A stretch of DNA of 64,000 bases from positions 4,526,001-4,590,000 of the forward strand of contig NC_004663.1 in NCBI RefSeq assembly GCF_000011065.1, in the 5' to 3' direction. The notes under the pieces are model-generated. The model was not told the DNA's origin, searched no databases, and saw nothing but the letters and a program-made list of their open reading frames with translations. The translations under genes and the position numbers were made by a program. Origin of the DNA: Bacteroides thetaiotaomicron VPI-5482 (lineage in GTDB: Bacteria; Bacteroidota; Bacteroidia; Bacteroidales; Bacteroidaceae). Shown in pieces: positions 46,306 to 54,438 of this stretch (position 1 is the first letter of the stretch; each line of letters starts with the position of its first letter).

Positions 46306-46986
46306 TCAAGGCTCTAAGACGAAATATTTGGTGAAATCTTCACTGTGAGTCGCACCTTTTTCGTCTTTGAAGAAAAGATTTCCGTAGCAGGTTCCTTGCA
46401 GCTTTCCTTCGACTTCGTTATATTTTACAATTGGCAGGTCGTTGCATGTAATCTCTATTCCAGAGTAACTAATACACTCTAATTCATTTTTTATCGGATA
46501 TACTTTTTTATTCATTTTGTCATATCCATAAATCACAGTTAGTTTATAATGCGCGTCATAGCCGTCCCTGCTGGAATAAATAATACCGCTTTTTTTCCTG
46601 CATTCTAAGATTTCGGTGTTCCAATTTGTCAAGGAGTCAATTTTAAATTCATCAGCTACACAAAATAAAGAGCCTTTTTCGATATTGTATGAACCATTTT
46701 GGATTCTTGACACAGTATTTTGCAAGAGGTGAAGTATTTCTTTTTTTCTTTCTTGAGAGATATCTTTTTTGAGAAAAGAGTAGTCAATTTGAAAAACAGA
46801 ACTCATGACTTCCCATAATTTATATTCCTCATGATTAACTTTTTCTTTGACCCACTGTGGTACTTCGTCCAATTTGGAGTATTCCTGAGCATTGCATTTA
46901 AATGGCAGATTACAAATCCCTGCAAAAAATAGGACGAATAATAATTTATAGATGGACGTATGATTGGTATTTAGAATGTTGTTCAT
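46306..46986 (-). CDS. Small secreted protein, ligase-associated family
   Basis: I start at ATG 46986, giving a signal peptide that ends near KCNAQ (cleavage after NAQ; not a clear lipobox). The N-terminal half matches the neighbouring lipoprotein (LWEVMSSVFQIDYSFLKKDIS, then ERKKEILHLLQ), a helical segment with many Lys and Glu. The C-terminal half is beta-rich (KLTVIYGYDKM ... YFVLEP). Upstream partner of the Wzy_C ligase, 21 nt away. No known family recognised; a substrate or partner of the ligase is one possibility. Confidence 0.65.
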   Translation of the reverse strand: MNNILNTNHTSIYKLLFVLFFAGICNLPFKCNAQEYSKLDEVPQWVKEKVNHEEYKLWEVMSSVFQIDYSFLKKDISQERKKEILHLLQNTVSRIQNGSYNIEKGSLFCVADEFKIDSLTNWNTEILECRKKSGIIYSSRDGYDAHYKLTVIYGYDKMNKKVYPIKNELECISYSGIEITCNDLPIVKYNEVEGKLQGTCYGNLFFKDEKGATHSEDFTKYFVLEP

Positions 46987-47093
46987 GGTGACTATTATTT
47001 TTAATTGTTCTATAACTTTTTTCAAGATCTGAATAGAAAATCACAAAAGAGTACTAACTGTACCAAGATTAATCTTGTGTATATTCAAATTGA

Positions 47094-47798
47094 TCATGGG
47101 ATCATGAATCCTGTCTTTTGTACAGTTACCTCAACCTTTCTGGATCCATCTTTGAATGATAAAGTTCCGCTACACGATGCGGCTATTAATTTCTTATCCT
47201 TATCGTAAGAAACACTGGAAGCACCAGAAAAACTCGGGTCATTTCCTAAATATGGTGATCCCGTATAAACACTCGATGACGTAATTGTAACATCATCATC
47301 GGATTTTTTGTAAGTAACAGCAGCTTTTATATAGGGACCTAAGCTATGTGTATACAATGTACATCCATTTGTCTTATATTCAGCTCCTCCTTCTGGTGAT
47401 CTTGTTGCTATTCTGCCAAAATATTGTGAGTCTGATAGGGTGGTGCCATCTTCATCTGCTATATTTAGGAATCCTTCATATTTATTAATCTGCCCTTTTT
47501 CTATTCTTTCACAGATGTTGTTGATGCAATCATAGATTTCTTTTTTCCTTTTTTCTGAAATATCCTTTTTTAAAAAGGAATAATTTATTTCATACCTTGA
47601 ACTCATGGTTCTCCATAGTTCGTATTCTTTAGGTGTCACTTTTTCACTAACCCAATCAGGAATAGTATTGAGAGGAGCGTACTCTGGATTTTCTTCAAAT
47701 GATTGCATCGGTTCATTTACAACCCAGTCTTCATTTTGTTCGCATGCCATTAGTGATATAAAAATACATAATGACATTAAATGTCTTAATCGATTCAT
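47094..47798 (-). CDS. Small lipoprotein, ligase-associated family
   Basis: A 234-aa protein with lipobox LMAC (Cys at 19). Contains the same WRTMSSRYEINYSFLKKDIS block as its downstream neighbour, followed by a beta-rich C-terminal domain (VTITSSSVYTGSP ... GTLSFKDGSRKVEVTV). First gene of the minus-strand operon lipoprotein - secreted protein - Wzy_C ligase. Visibly AT-rich. Function unknown. Confidence 0.7.
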   Translation of the reverse strand: MNRLRHLMSLCIFISLMACEQNEDWVVNEPMQSFEENPEYAPLNTIPDWVSEKVTPKEYELWRTMSSRYEINYSFLKKDISEKRKKEIYDCINNICERIEKGQINKYEGFLNIADEDGTTLSDSQYFGRIATRSPEGGAEYKTNGCTLYTHSLGPYIKAAVTYKKSDDDVTITSSSVYTGSPYLGNDPSFSGASSVSYDKDKKLIAASCSGTLSFKDGSRKVEVTVQKTGFMIP

Positions 47799-48067
47799 AA
47801 GTGATATTTATTTAAAATTAAATGGATGTCATGTTCTTTTTTAGGACTTCATACTCTTTTTGCAAAGGTACGAATCTTTTAAGTGTGAAAAAAGGGAATG
47901 TTACACTTGATTTTGTGGTTTATGATTGATATTCAAACTATTATCATTGCAAAAAAAAGGTATTATCCATTGAATTGTAACAATCGTCCTATTGTTTTAA
48001 TCTAAAAAAGTCTGATTTCAATACAGACACCCTATTTATTACTTGGGGAATGCAATAAAGAAATTCC

Positions 48068-48120
48068 GGTAAATCAGACAATAATTGCCGCAGTTTATAA
48101 TTATGTCCGTTATTTGTTTG
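48068..48120. repeat. 53-nt direct repeat, copy B
   Basis: Near-identical to 44531-44583. Its last four bases, TTTG, sit exactly 20 nt before the TATATTTG -7 box of the DUF2059 gene, so the repeat end supplies the -33 element. The rest of the 47.8-48.2 kb gap shows no gene. Confidence 0.85.
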
Positions 48121-48148
48121 TATTCTAATAATAATTAGAGTATATTTG
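48117..48148 (+). promoter_or_regulatory. Bacteroides-type promoter of the DUF2059 gene
   Basis: TTTG (48117-48120), a 20-nt spacer and TATATTTG (48141-48148) fit the Bacteroides -33/-7 consensus, 53 nt upstream of the ATG. Confidence 0.65.
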
Positions 48149-48201
48149 TAAGAATGTATAACACAATGAAGTTAACTTGACTTCATCAACAAAACTATTA
48201 T

Positions 48202-49191
48202 ATGATGAAAAAAATCCTTTTCTTAATGGTGATCTGCGTAGCCACATCGCTTACTTCTATTTTACCGGCTTCGGCTCAGAATTCAGACCAGACCGACGAG
48301 TACAAAACTTTACTAAAAAAGATCATGACGCTTTCCGGCAGTTCGGCATCCTCTGAAGCTATAATGTCTCAATTGATGTCGAGTATGAAAAATGGGCCTT
48401 TCCAACAAGATGAGGCTTATTGGAAAGATTTTGCTTCAAAATGGACACGGAAGATTGAAGATAAAGTCATGGAAGTATATGCTCCTATTTACCAGCAACA
48501 CATGACATTAGATGAACTGAAAAAAGTGGTTGCTTTTTATGAATCTCCTGCGGGAAGAAAACTTGGGGAGACTGCAACTGCCGTTGCAACTGAATCAATG
48601 CCGATGATACAACAGCTGTCAATGGAAATGGTGCAGGAAATGATGCCGAAGCTTCAGAAATCAAGAGAGTTGGTAAGGGATGACGCTGCCGAACAGGCCA
48701 AGACACGCGATCAAAAGTTATTTGATGCGGCTTATACAGCTCCTAAAGATAGCATAGAGATCGTTGCCGATAGAACCTATGAGCATGGCATGGGTACAAA
48801 GCCTTTATTGCATTCTATTGAAAGAAGGAAAGATGATACTAAAGTAACGTTCCTGCAACCCATCTATTTCGACTGGCAATGGATGTACTATAGCCCGGGA
48901 TTTAAAATAGTAGATAAGAAAACCGGTGATGAATACATGGTGAGAGGATACGATGGTGGCGCACCTATGGATAAGTTGATGATTATTAAAGGTTGCAATC
49001 GTAAATACATATATGTCAGCCTGTTGTTCCCCAAATTGAAAAAGAACGTGAAGGAAATCGATATAATAGAGGCGCTGACTGATAAAGAGGAGTTGCCTTC
49101 CAATGATGACGGTAAAGCTAAGTCTTATTTTGATGTAAAAGTGGACGATTATTTGGTACTTTCCAGAGAAAACAAGAAAGTCTATTATTGA
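48202..49191 (+). CDS. Secreted DUF2059-domain protein
   Basis: A 329-aa protein with signal peptide ending PASAQ. The DUF2059 domain is at ~85-150 (YQQHMTLDELKKVVAFYESPAGRKL), preceded by a helical pair. The C-terminal half is an uncharacterised alpha+beta region (~180-329). DUF2059 proteins are periplasmic and poorly understood. Single gene with its own promoter; not obviously linked to the PUL or the ligase modules. Confidence 0.85.
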   Translation: MMKKILFLMVICVATSLTSILPASAQNSDQTDEYKTLLKKIMTLSGSSASSEAIMSQLMSSMKNGPFQQDEAYWKDFASKWTRKIEDKVMEVYAPIYQQHMTLDELKKVVAFYESPAGRKLGETATAVATESMPMIQQLSMEMVQEMMPKLQKSRELVRDDAAEQAKTRDQKLFDAAYTAPKDSIEIVADRTYEHGMGTKPLLHSIERRKDDTKVTFLQPIYFDWQWMYYSPGFKIVDKKTGDEYMVRGYDGGAPMDKLMIIKGCNRKYIYVSLLFPKLKKNVKEIDIIEALTDKEELPSNDDGKAKSYFDVKVDDYLVLSRENKKVYY

Positions 49192-49217
49192 TTGGACAGA
49201 TTTATCTATCATTGAAA

Positions 49218-49462
49218 ATGAATATAACTATAAAAAACACAATGGTTTGGATTATAACCATTGTGTTGATGTCCATTGATATATATATATAGTATTCATG
49301 GACCCTTTGGAACGGCAATATGATTTGACGCAAGTTGTAATAGCTTGGTATCTTGTAACGTTGCTGCTTGACTTCCTTTTTCGTCATAATAAAATTTATG
49401 GGGTGATAAGGAACATTATAGCCACAGTGCTTCTCTGTGTATTCTATTTTGTATTTCCTTAA
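49218..49462 (+). pseudogene. Small membrane protein frameshifted at an AT repeat
   Basis: From ATG 49218 the frame encodes a hydrophobic N-terminus (MVWIITIVLMS) and hits TAG at 49290 inside a 13-nt alternating AT tract (49279-49291). Removing one dinucleotide joins it to the frame running to TAA 49462 (DPLERQ ... FRHNKIY). The repaired product is 80 aa, exactly the length of the paralogue that starts at the next base (DPLNKQ ... LRHNKIY). If not repaired, only a 54-aa version from ATG 49298 could be made. Either a recent pseudogene or a phase-variable gene. Confidence 0.7.
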
Positions 49463-49705
49463 ATGTATAATAATATGAGATATGCAGTTGTTTTGATAAT
49501 CAATATTATATTGGTGTTGGCAGGCTTCTTTTTACTTTTTGGTGATCCTTTGAATAAACAGCTTCCAACGAAAATGATAGCTATTTGGTTCATTGTTTTA
49601 GTGATATTAGATTATCCTCTCCGTCATAATAAAATATACAAAGAGATAAGAATATTGGTATACATTATTTTTCTTGCTCTTCTATATTGGTTGTTTCCGA
49701 CATAG
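49463..49705 (+). CDS. Small membrane protein, paralogue of the frameshifted gene
   Basis: An 80-aa protein with three hydrophobic segments (~8-27, ~35-50, ~62-78) and the shared motif RHNKIY. Starts directly on the base after the TAA of the preceding frame; ATG 49475 is an alternative start. Resembles in size and topology the small membrane proteins encoded beside lipoproteins at 50618, 55162 and 60849. Function unknown; an immunity-type role is speculative. Confidence 0.65.
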   Translation: MYNNMRYAVVLIINIILVLAGFFLLFGDPLNKQLPTKMIAIWFIVLVILDYPLRHNKIYKEIRILVYIIFLALLYWLFPT

Positions 49706-49759
49706 GTAAATCATTGTTTTATTCATATTCATGCTCAAATAAAATAGCCTGTTAATGGA

Positions 49760-49787
49760 TTTGTATAATGGGAATGTTTTATCTTTG
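49760..49787 (+). promoter_or_regulatory. Promoter of the membrane HTH gene
   Basis: TATCTTTG (49780-49787) is a full -7 match 21 nt before the ATG. A TTTG at 49760-49763 has a shorter than usual 16-nt spacer. Confidence 0.55.
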
Positions 49788-49808
49788 CAGTGTTTAAAAT
49801 AAGATACG

Positions 49809-50621
49809 ATGAATAAAAGAGTAACAATACAATTCGCTGACTTTATAAAGAGTAGGTTGGCAGGTGGTTTGCTCTGTTGCCTTGTATTGTTGGCTGCTTA
49901 TCTGTTTCAGATGTTTTTCCCAGGAATGTATGTTGATGCATTCTCGTCATCTTTTTATCTTTTTGCGTGGTTGATTCTCTTTGTGGGCGCACTCCTATGG
50001 ACACTTCGTGAGAAAGGAACATCTGGATTACCCTCCGAGATAACTGATTGGCAATGCATTGCTGCCTTTTTGTTGATTGTTGCAAATCAGATTTATGTTG
50101 TTATGCCTAAGGAGGTTCACGTTGAATTGGCTCCTGTAATATCTGCTTATACTTTACCTGTGCTGGTCATTGTCAGTTTGGCAATAGCAGGGATAGTTAA
50201 GTTGTCTATCTCATTCTATCGTTCATTGGAAATTGAACGGCAAAAAACAATTCTTCAAGAGAAACGGCTTCAGGAACTGCTGTCTTCTCCTCCACCTGTG
50301 TTGGAAGGCGTCATATTTGTGCGCAGACTTTTAGAAAATCAATCTATATATCAATTAACTGCCAGTGAGAACCTTACATTAATAGAAGGATGCCGTGCGA
50401 TTGATCCTGACTTTTTTGTTTGGTTAAAAGATAAGCAAATAAAAATTCCTCCACGTCATATTGTATATTGTGTACTTATTAGGATGAGGAAAACTAAGAA
50501 AGAGATTTTGTCTATTTTTGATATTAGCGATGGTGCTTGCCGTGCCATGAGGTCTCGTGTCCGTGCGAGCTTAGGTATAGAAGATGAGGACATGGAAACC
50601 TTTTTGCAGGAGTTACATTAG
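49809..50621 (+). CDS. Membrane-anchored protein with C-terminal HTH-like domain
   Basis: A 270-aa protein with four hydrophobic helices (~18-38, ~45-65, ~80-98, ~112-135), then a charged linker helix (SLEIERQKTILQEKRLQELL). The C-terminal cytoplasmic domain ends in RKTKKEILSIFDISDGACR followed by MRSRVRASLGI, which resembles the LuxR/GerE-like DNA-binding helices seen at the end of Bacteroidota TPR regulators. Predicted membrane-tethered transcription regulator, perhaps of the neighbouring accessory genes. Ends 4 nt into the convergent small membrane gene. Family call is inference from pattern only. Confidence 0.6.
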   Translation: MNKRVTIQFADFIKSRLAGGLLCCLVLLAAYLFQMFFPGMYVDAFSSSFYLFAWLILFVGALLWTLREKGTSGLPSEITDWQCIAAFLLIVANQIYVVMPKEVHVELAPVISAYTLPVLVIVSLAIAGIVKLSISFYRSLEIERQKTILQEKRLQELLSSPPPVLEGVIFVRRLLENQSIYQLTASENLTLIEGCRAIDPDFFVWLKDKQIKIPPRHIVYCVLIRMRKTKKEILSIFDISDGACRAMRSRVRASLGIEDEDMETFLQELH

Positions 50622-50905
50622 GTAATCTCTAGTATGTTTATTAGTCCTATAAAAGAATGGATTGCTGATATAAATCCTCCCATAATAGCATAGTAGAACC
50701 ATACGCGTTTATTCGAATATTTGTTTTGAGGGAATGTGTCGATGGCTCCGATTATGAGCACAATCCATGCTAGAAGTTCAAAGAAAGTAATAAGGAAGTC
50801 TTGAAGAGAATAATTTATATCATCAATAAAGCGGTGAAAGTAACACATAGTGATGCTAATCCCCCACATTATATTATATAAGATTATATATTTAACTATT
50901 TTCAT
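50618..50905 (-). CDS. Small membrane protein paired with a four-Cys lipoprotein
   Basis: A 95-aa protein with three hydrophobic segments (~5-22, ~38-55, ~68-90). Its ATG overlaps the TGA of the upstream lipoprotein gene (ATGA), which implies translational coupling. Similar size and layout to the protein encoded at 55162-55422, which also follows a related lipoprotein. No known family recognised. Confidence 0.65.
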   Translation of the reverse strand: MKIVKYIILYNIMWGISITMCYFHRFIDDINYSLQDFLITFFELLAWIVLIIGAIDTFPQNKYSNKRVWFYYAIMGGFISAIHSFIGLINILEIT

Positions 50906-51609
50906 TTATTAGCTATACATTCTTTGTATTCCTTGTTTGCTATATCTTTGGCTCTATCATATTTTGCAGCTGCTTGTATTAAGCAGCCAGATGGCATTGA
51001 ACCATTTTGACAGTTAGCGATAGCATTGTCATAATCAGCTTTTGCCTGCTTATATGCCGCTTGTTTTTGTTCTTCACAGCTACTAGTACTTCCTCCTTCT
51101 TCGCGTGTTTTCAGGAGTTTTACTTTTGTAAGTTCGTTACTTTCTGCATATAGTATAAAGAGTTGTGTCCGTTCATCTGCGCTTAATCTTAAAAATCTTG
51201 TATGTTTAATCAGGTTTTCTTTAGCTTTTGCCAGTTGCTGTAGTTCATTTTCTAGATTGGCTTTCCTCATGAAGTCTTCCACGTAGTCATCATCATTCAG
51301 ATTTTCCATAAGTTTGTCATATTCTTCTTCACTTAAAATAGAAGTGTACTCATGAAACTTATCAGCTAAAAGCTCGGAGCTCATTTCGAATTCCCAAAAT
51401 TCATCTGAACTGGCGATGGAATCAATAAGAGTGCTTCCATTATTTATCATTTTTGATGAAAGTGCACGTGTATTAGTTACCTCGTTTTTTTCTATTTCTT
51501 CAGAGTAATATCCGTCTGCGCTACAACTATAAATAAAAAAGGAAGCTACCAGTCCGCAGGCTAATGCCATTACATAATACAAAGTGTATTTTTTCTTTTT
51601 TGTGATCAT
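50902..51609 (-). CDS. Lipoprotein with C-terminal four-Cys helical domain (copy 1)
   Basis: A 235-aa protein with lipobox IYSC. The middle part matches the lipoprotein at 54439 (EEEYDKLMENLNDDDYVEDF against a similar block there). The last ~60 residues hold four spaced Cys (SSCEEQ, IANCQN, SGCLIQ, YKECIA) in an Ala/Lys/Tyr-rich helical hairpin that could be closed by two disulfides. Coupled to a small membrane protein. Function unknown; a secreted effector with partner, or a ligase substrate, are candidates. Confidence 0.7.
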   Translation of the reverse strand: MITKKKKYTLYYVMALACGLVASFFIYSCSADGYYSEEIEKNEVTNTRALSSKMINNGSTLIDSIASSDEFWEFEMSSELLADKFHEYTSILSEEEYDKLMENLNDDDYVEDFMRKANLENELQQLAKAKENLIKHTRFLRLSADERTQLFILYAESNELTKVKLLKTREEGGSTSSCEEQKQAAYKQAKADYDNAIANCQNGSMPSGCLIQAAAKYDRAKDIANKEYKECIANK

Positions 51610-51920
51610 ATTCTGTTTTATTTAAATGTGTATGCAAAGTAACGAAAAATAGACTTATTTTAGGGATAATAATCATTCAATAAAAGGAAAATATTTGGTC
51701 TAGTGTCAATTTGGTCATGTTTGTGATGTTACAATTTAGTGTAAAATATGAAGGAGAATCGCTCCTAGAAAGCTCACAGGCGCTATATGATAGCTTATTG
51801 GTGTAACACATTCGTTGTTAAGGTTTAGTCCAGTCGTTATTATCCGAAATAAAAAATTAAGCTTAACTACTTACTGATAAGTACAAGACTTGATAATGAG
51901 AAGTACTTAAGTTGTCTGAT

Positions 51921-52009
51921 TCTTGTACATCAGTTGAGTAAAAGATGTACAACGTTGGAGTAGACGATGTACTACGATTGAACTAAAGATGTACAGCGTT
52001 TGATCTATA
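51921..52009 (+). repeat. Four tandem ~22-nt imperfect repeats
   Basis: Units start near 51921, 51943, 51965 and 51988 and share GATGTACA-n-CG-TTGGAGTAAA. They lie in the ~680-nt gap between the minus-strand lipoprotein (51609) and the transglutaminase-like gene (52286). The remainder of that gap is AT-rich with no gene; an ORF reading through 52172-52286 is just upstream extension. Confidence 0.6.
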
Positions 52010-52285
52010 CTATTAGGATGTCAAATCTGAAAGGGCTGAATGTTGGTATCACTTTAAAGGATAATATTCATTCAAAAAAGGATAATATGTGGTCAGAGAA
52101 GGAAAGTTTGGGGTATTTCGGTTGTTACAATATTAGGGAAAATAAAAAAATATCCTCGCTGTAATCCTCCTGTGGCACATTCTACATGCTGTAGGAGTGT
52201 AACGCCCTCTTTTTCTATGGCAAAAGAACTTGTAAATTTGCAGAAAAATAACACGAAATCATTTATCTCTATTTTTCTGATAATT

Positions 52286-52729
52286 ATGAAAATATTCACA
52301 AAGTTGGTATCTGTCTTTTTGCTCGTAGCAATTGGTAGTCTCTTTTTCTTTTCATGTGCTGAAAAAGAAAAATGCACTCCAATGGTTTCATTCCTTGAAA
52401 CCGCTCTTCAGCAGGCAGGAGAGAACCGTGTGGAACTGGAAAAGGTCTTATCTCATTATAAAACTGATCCGGCGGATAGTTTGAAATATAAGGCCGCTTG
52501 TTTTTTGATAGAGAACATGCCTTATTACACCTATTATAAGGGCAAGCAGTTGGACCGATATCTTACTTACTATACTTTACTACAGGAAACACGTGGATTG
52601 GGGATTTCTCCCCAAGTAGTGGCTGACTCTGTTTGTCACATGTATGGGGCATTGTATTTAGATTCTTTGCAATCCTATAGAGATATTGAAACTGTTGATT
52701 CTGCTTATTTATGTAATAATATTGAATAG
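52286..52729 (+). CDS. Transglutaminase-like lipoprotein, N-terminal part cut by in-frame TAG
   Basis: ATG 52286 gives lipobox FFFSC; the earlier ATG 52172 adds a non-signal leader. The helical region (FLIENMPYYTYYKGKQLDRYLTYY-type pattern) is the normal N-terminus of large Bacteroides transglutaminase-domain lipoproteins. Translation stops at TAG 52727-52729. Codons after the stop continue in the same frame (SFKVWQEQPWGKHVSF) into the next feature without loss. This is therefore one gene of 673 aa with a single nonsense change, or a readthrough case. Confidence 0.75.
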   Translation: MKIFTKLVSVFLLVAIGSLFFFSCAEKEKCTPMVSFLETALQQAGENRVELEKVLSHYKTDPADSLKYKAACFLIENMPYYTYYKGKQLDRYLTYYTLLQETRGLGISPQVVADSVCHMYGALYLDSLQSYRDIETVDSAYLCNNIE

Positions 52730-52738
52730 TCATTTAAG

Positions 52739-54307
52739 GTGTGGCAGGAACAACCATGGGGGAAACATGTTTCGTTTGCAGATTTTTGTGAATATCTTCT
52801 TCCTTATCGTATTGGTGACGAGACCTTGACTAGCTGGCGTGAATCTATTTATCAGAAGTATAATCCTTTGCTCGATTCTTTACGTGCATCCGGAGTACTT
52901 GATAAAGAAGACCCGATTGTGGCAGCCCGTTGTTTGCTCGATTCAATTCGTAAAGGAGGAGTGGTATTTACTACTGCCGTTCCTGCCAGCCTTCCTCATG
53001 TGGGACCGGAAGTTGCGCAACTGAAAGCAGGTAGTTGCCGGGAACTTTCAGACTTTGTCGTTTATGTTTGTCGTGCGTTGGGTATTCCGTGTTCAATTGA
53101 TTTCATGCCGATTCGCGGTGATGAGAATGATAGCCATCAATGGGTAGCATTTTCAGATAAGTATGGCATACTTTATTATCATGAATTTCCTAACGGTGTG
53201 AGTGAAGTACGAAAAGACGCAATGTGTGGAATGCCCAAGATAAAGGTCTATCGCAATACCTTTAGTCTGAATCGTGCTATGCAGGAAGAAATGCTGAAAT
53301 TGGATACTGCTATTGTTCCTCTTTTCAAAGATCCGCATATCGTAGATATTACTTTCCCTTATACCAAAGATTTCAAGAAAGAACTCCACATACCAAAGGA
53401 CGCTCTATATAAAGGTAAGCCACGTTCAAGAATTGCTTATCTATGTGCCAGCAAACGGATGGATTGGGAGCCTGTTGCATGGACAGAGTTCGATGGTAAA
53501 AACATTGTCTTTACGGATATACAAAAAGGACCCGTCATGCGGGTTGCCACTTACGAGCGAGGACGACTTCGTTTTTGGACCGATCCTTTTGAAATAAATG
53601 TTTCCAATGAGTTTCATTTTTTCACTCCTTCGGATAGTGTACAGGATGTTACTTTGTTTGCAAAATATACTTTGCGGGCAGATGAGATGTTTTTGAATCG
53701 TATGATAGGCGGAACATTTGAAGGAAGCAATGATCCTGATTTTCGTGAAAAAGAAGTCTTGTACTTGATAAACGAGAAACCGAAAAGACTACAGACTGTT
53801 GTTCAATCGTATTCTTCAAAATCGTATCGCTATGTCAGATATATAGGTCCCAAAGATTCACACTGTAATATTGCGGAGGCGGCTTTTTATACTCCTAATG
53901 ATACCGCTTCTTTAAAAGGTAAAGTTATAGGTACTCCCGGATGTTTTCAAAAAGATGGTTCGCATGAGTATACAAATGTATTTGATGGGGATGTCACAAC
54001 TTCTTTTGATTATATCGAACCTTCCGGTGGTTGGTCAGGTCTTGATCTTGGAACTCCTAAGCAGATAGGAAGAATTGTTTATACGCCTCGGAGTTATGAT
54101 AACTATATTCGTTCGGGTGATGATTATGAGTTATTCTATTGTGCAAGGAGGAATAATTGGAAATCTCTTGGAGACCAAAGGTCTAAAGCGGACTCGCTGA
54201 TTTATATCAAAATTCCAGTGAATGCTTTACTTTTATTATGTAACAATACACGAGGAATACAGGAACGAATATTTGTGTATACAGCAGCTGAACAAATTTG
54301 GAAGTAA
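52739..54307 (+). CDS. Transglutaminase-like protein, C-terminal part after in-frame TAG
   Basis: Same reading frame as the preceding fragment; a GTG at 52739 is the first possible restart. Contains the transglutaminase core with Cys100 (GSCRELSD) and His in DSHQWVAF, an immunoglobulin-like region and a C-terminal F5/8-type (discoidin-like) carbohydrate-binding domain (~395-515, TNVFDGDVTTSFDY, then GLDLGTPKQIGRI). Without the N-terminal part it has no signal peptide, so it would be mislocalised. The enzyme core itself looks undamaged. Natural substrate unknown. Confidence 0.8.
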   Translation: MWQEQPWGKHVSFADFCEYLLPYRIGDETLTSWRESIYQKYNPLLDSLRASGVLDKEDPIVAARCLLDSIRKGGVVFTTAVPASLPHVGPEVAQLKAGSCRELSDFVVYVCRALGIPCSIDFMPIRGDENDSHQWVAFSDKYGILYYHEFPNGVSEVRKDAMCGMPKIKVYRNTFSLNRAMQEEMLKLDTAIVPLFKDPHIVDITFPYTKDFKKELHIPKDALYKGKPRSRIAYLCASKRMDWEPVAWTEFDGKNIVFTDIQKGPVMRVATYERGRLRFWTDPFEINVSNEFHFFTPSDSVQDVTLFAKYTLRADEMFLNRMIGGTFEGSNDPDFREKEVLYLINEKPKRLQTVVQSYSSKSYRYVRYIGPKDSHCNIAEAAFYTPNDTASLKGKVIGTPGCFQKDGSHEYTNVFDGDVTTSFDYIEPSGGWSGLDLGTPKQIGRIVYTPRSYDNYIRSGDDYELFYCARRNNWKSLGDQRSKADSLIYIKIPVNALLLLCNNTRGIQERIFVYTAAEQIWK

Positions 54308-54438
54308 ATTCAGATATGATTTTAATAAAAACTTGATTTATTTTGCTAATTGTCATTTATTAAGCTAGCGATATATGATTTAGTAAAGATGAACAAGTTT
54401 AATAAGTAAATAATTATTAATGATTAAATTTTAAAATT

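Noticed and set aside
44100..48200. Transposon or IS element as the cause of the repeats
   Set aside because: No transposase, integrase or terminal inverted repeats with target duplication were found; only the 53-nt direct repeats are present.
51921..52009. Possible CRISPR array
   Set aside because: The ~22-nt units are contiguous and degenerate, with no unique spacers and no cas genes in the window.
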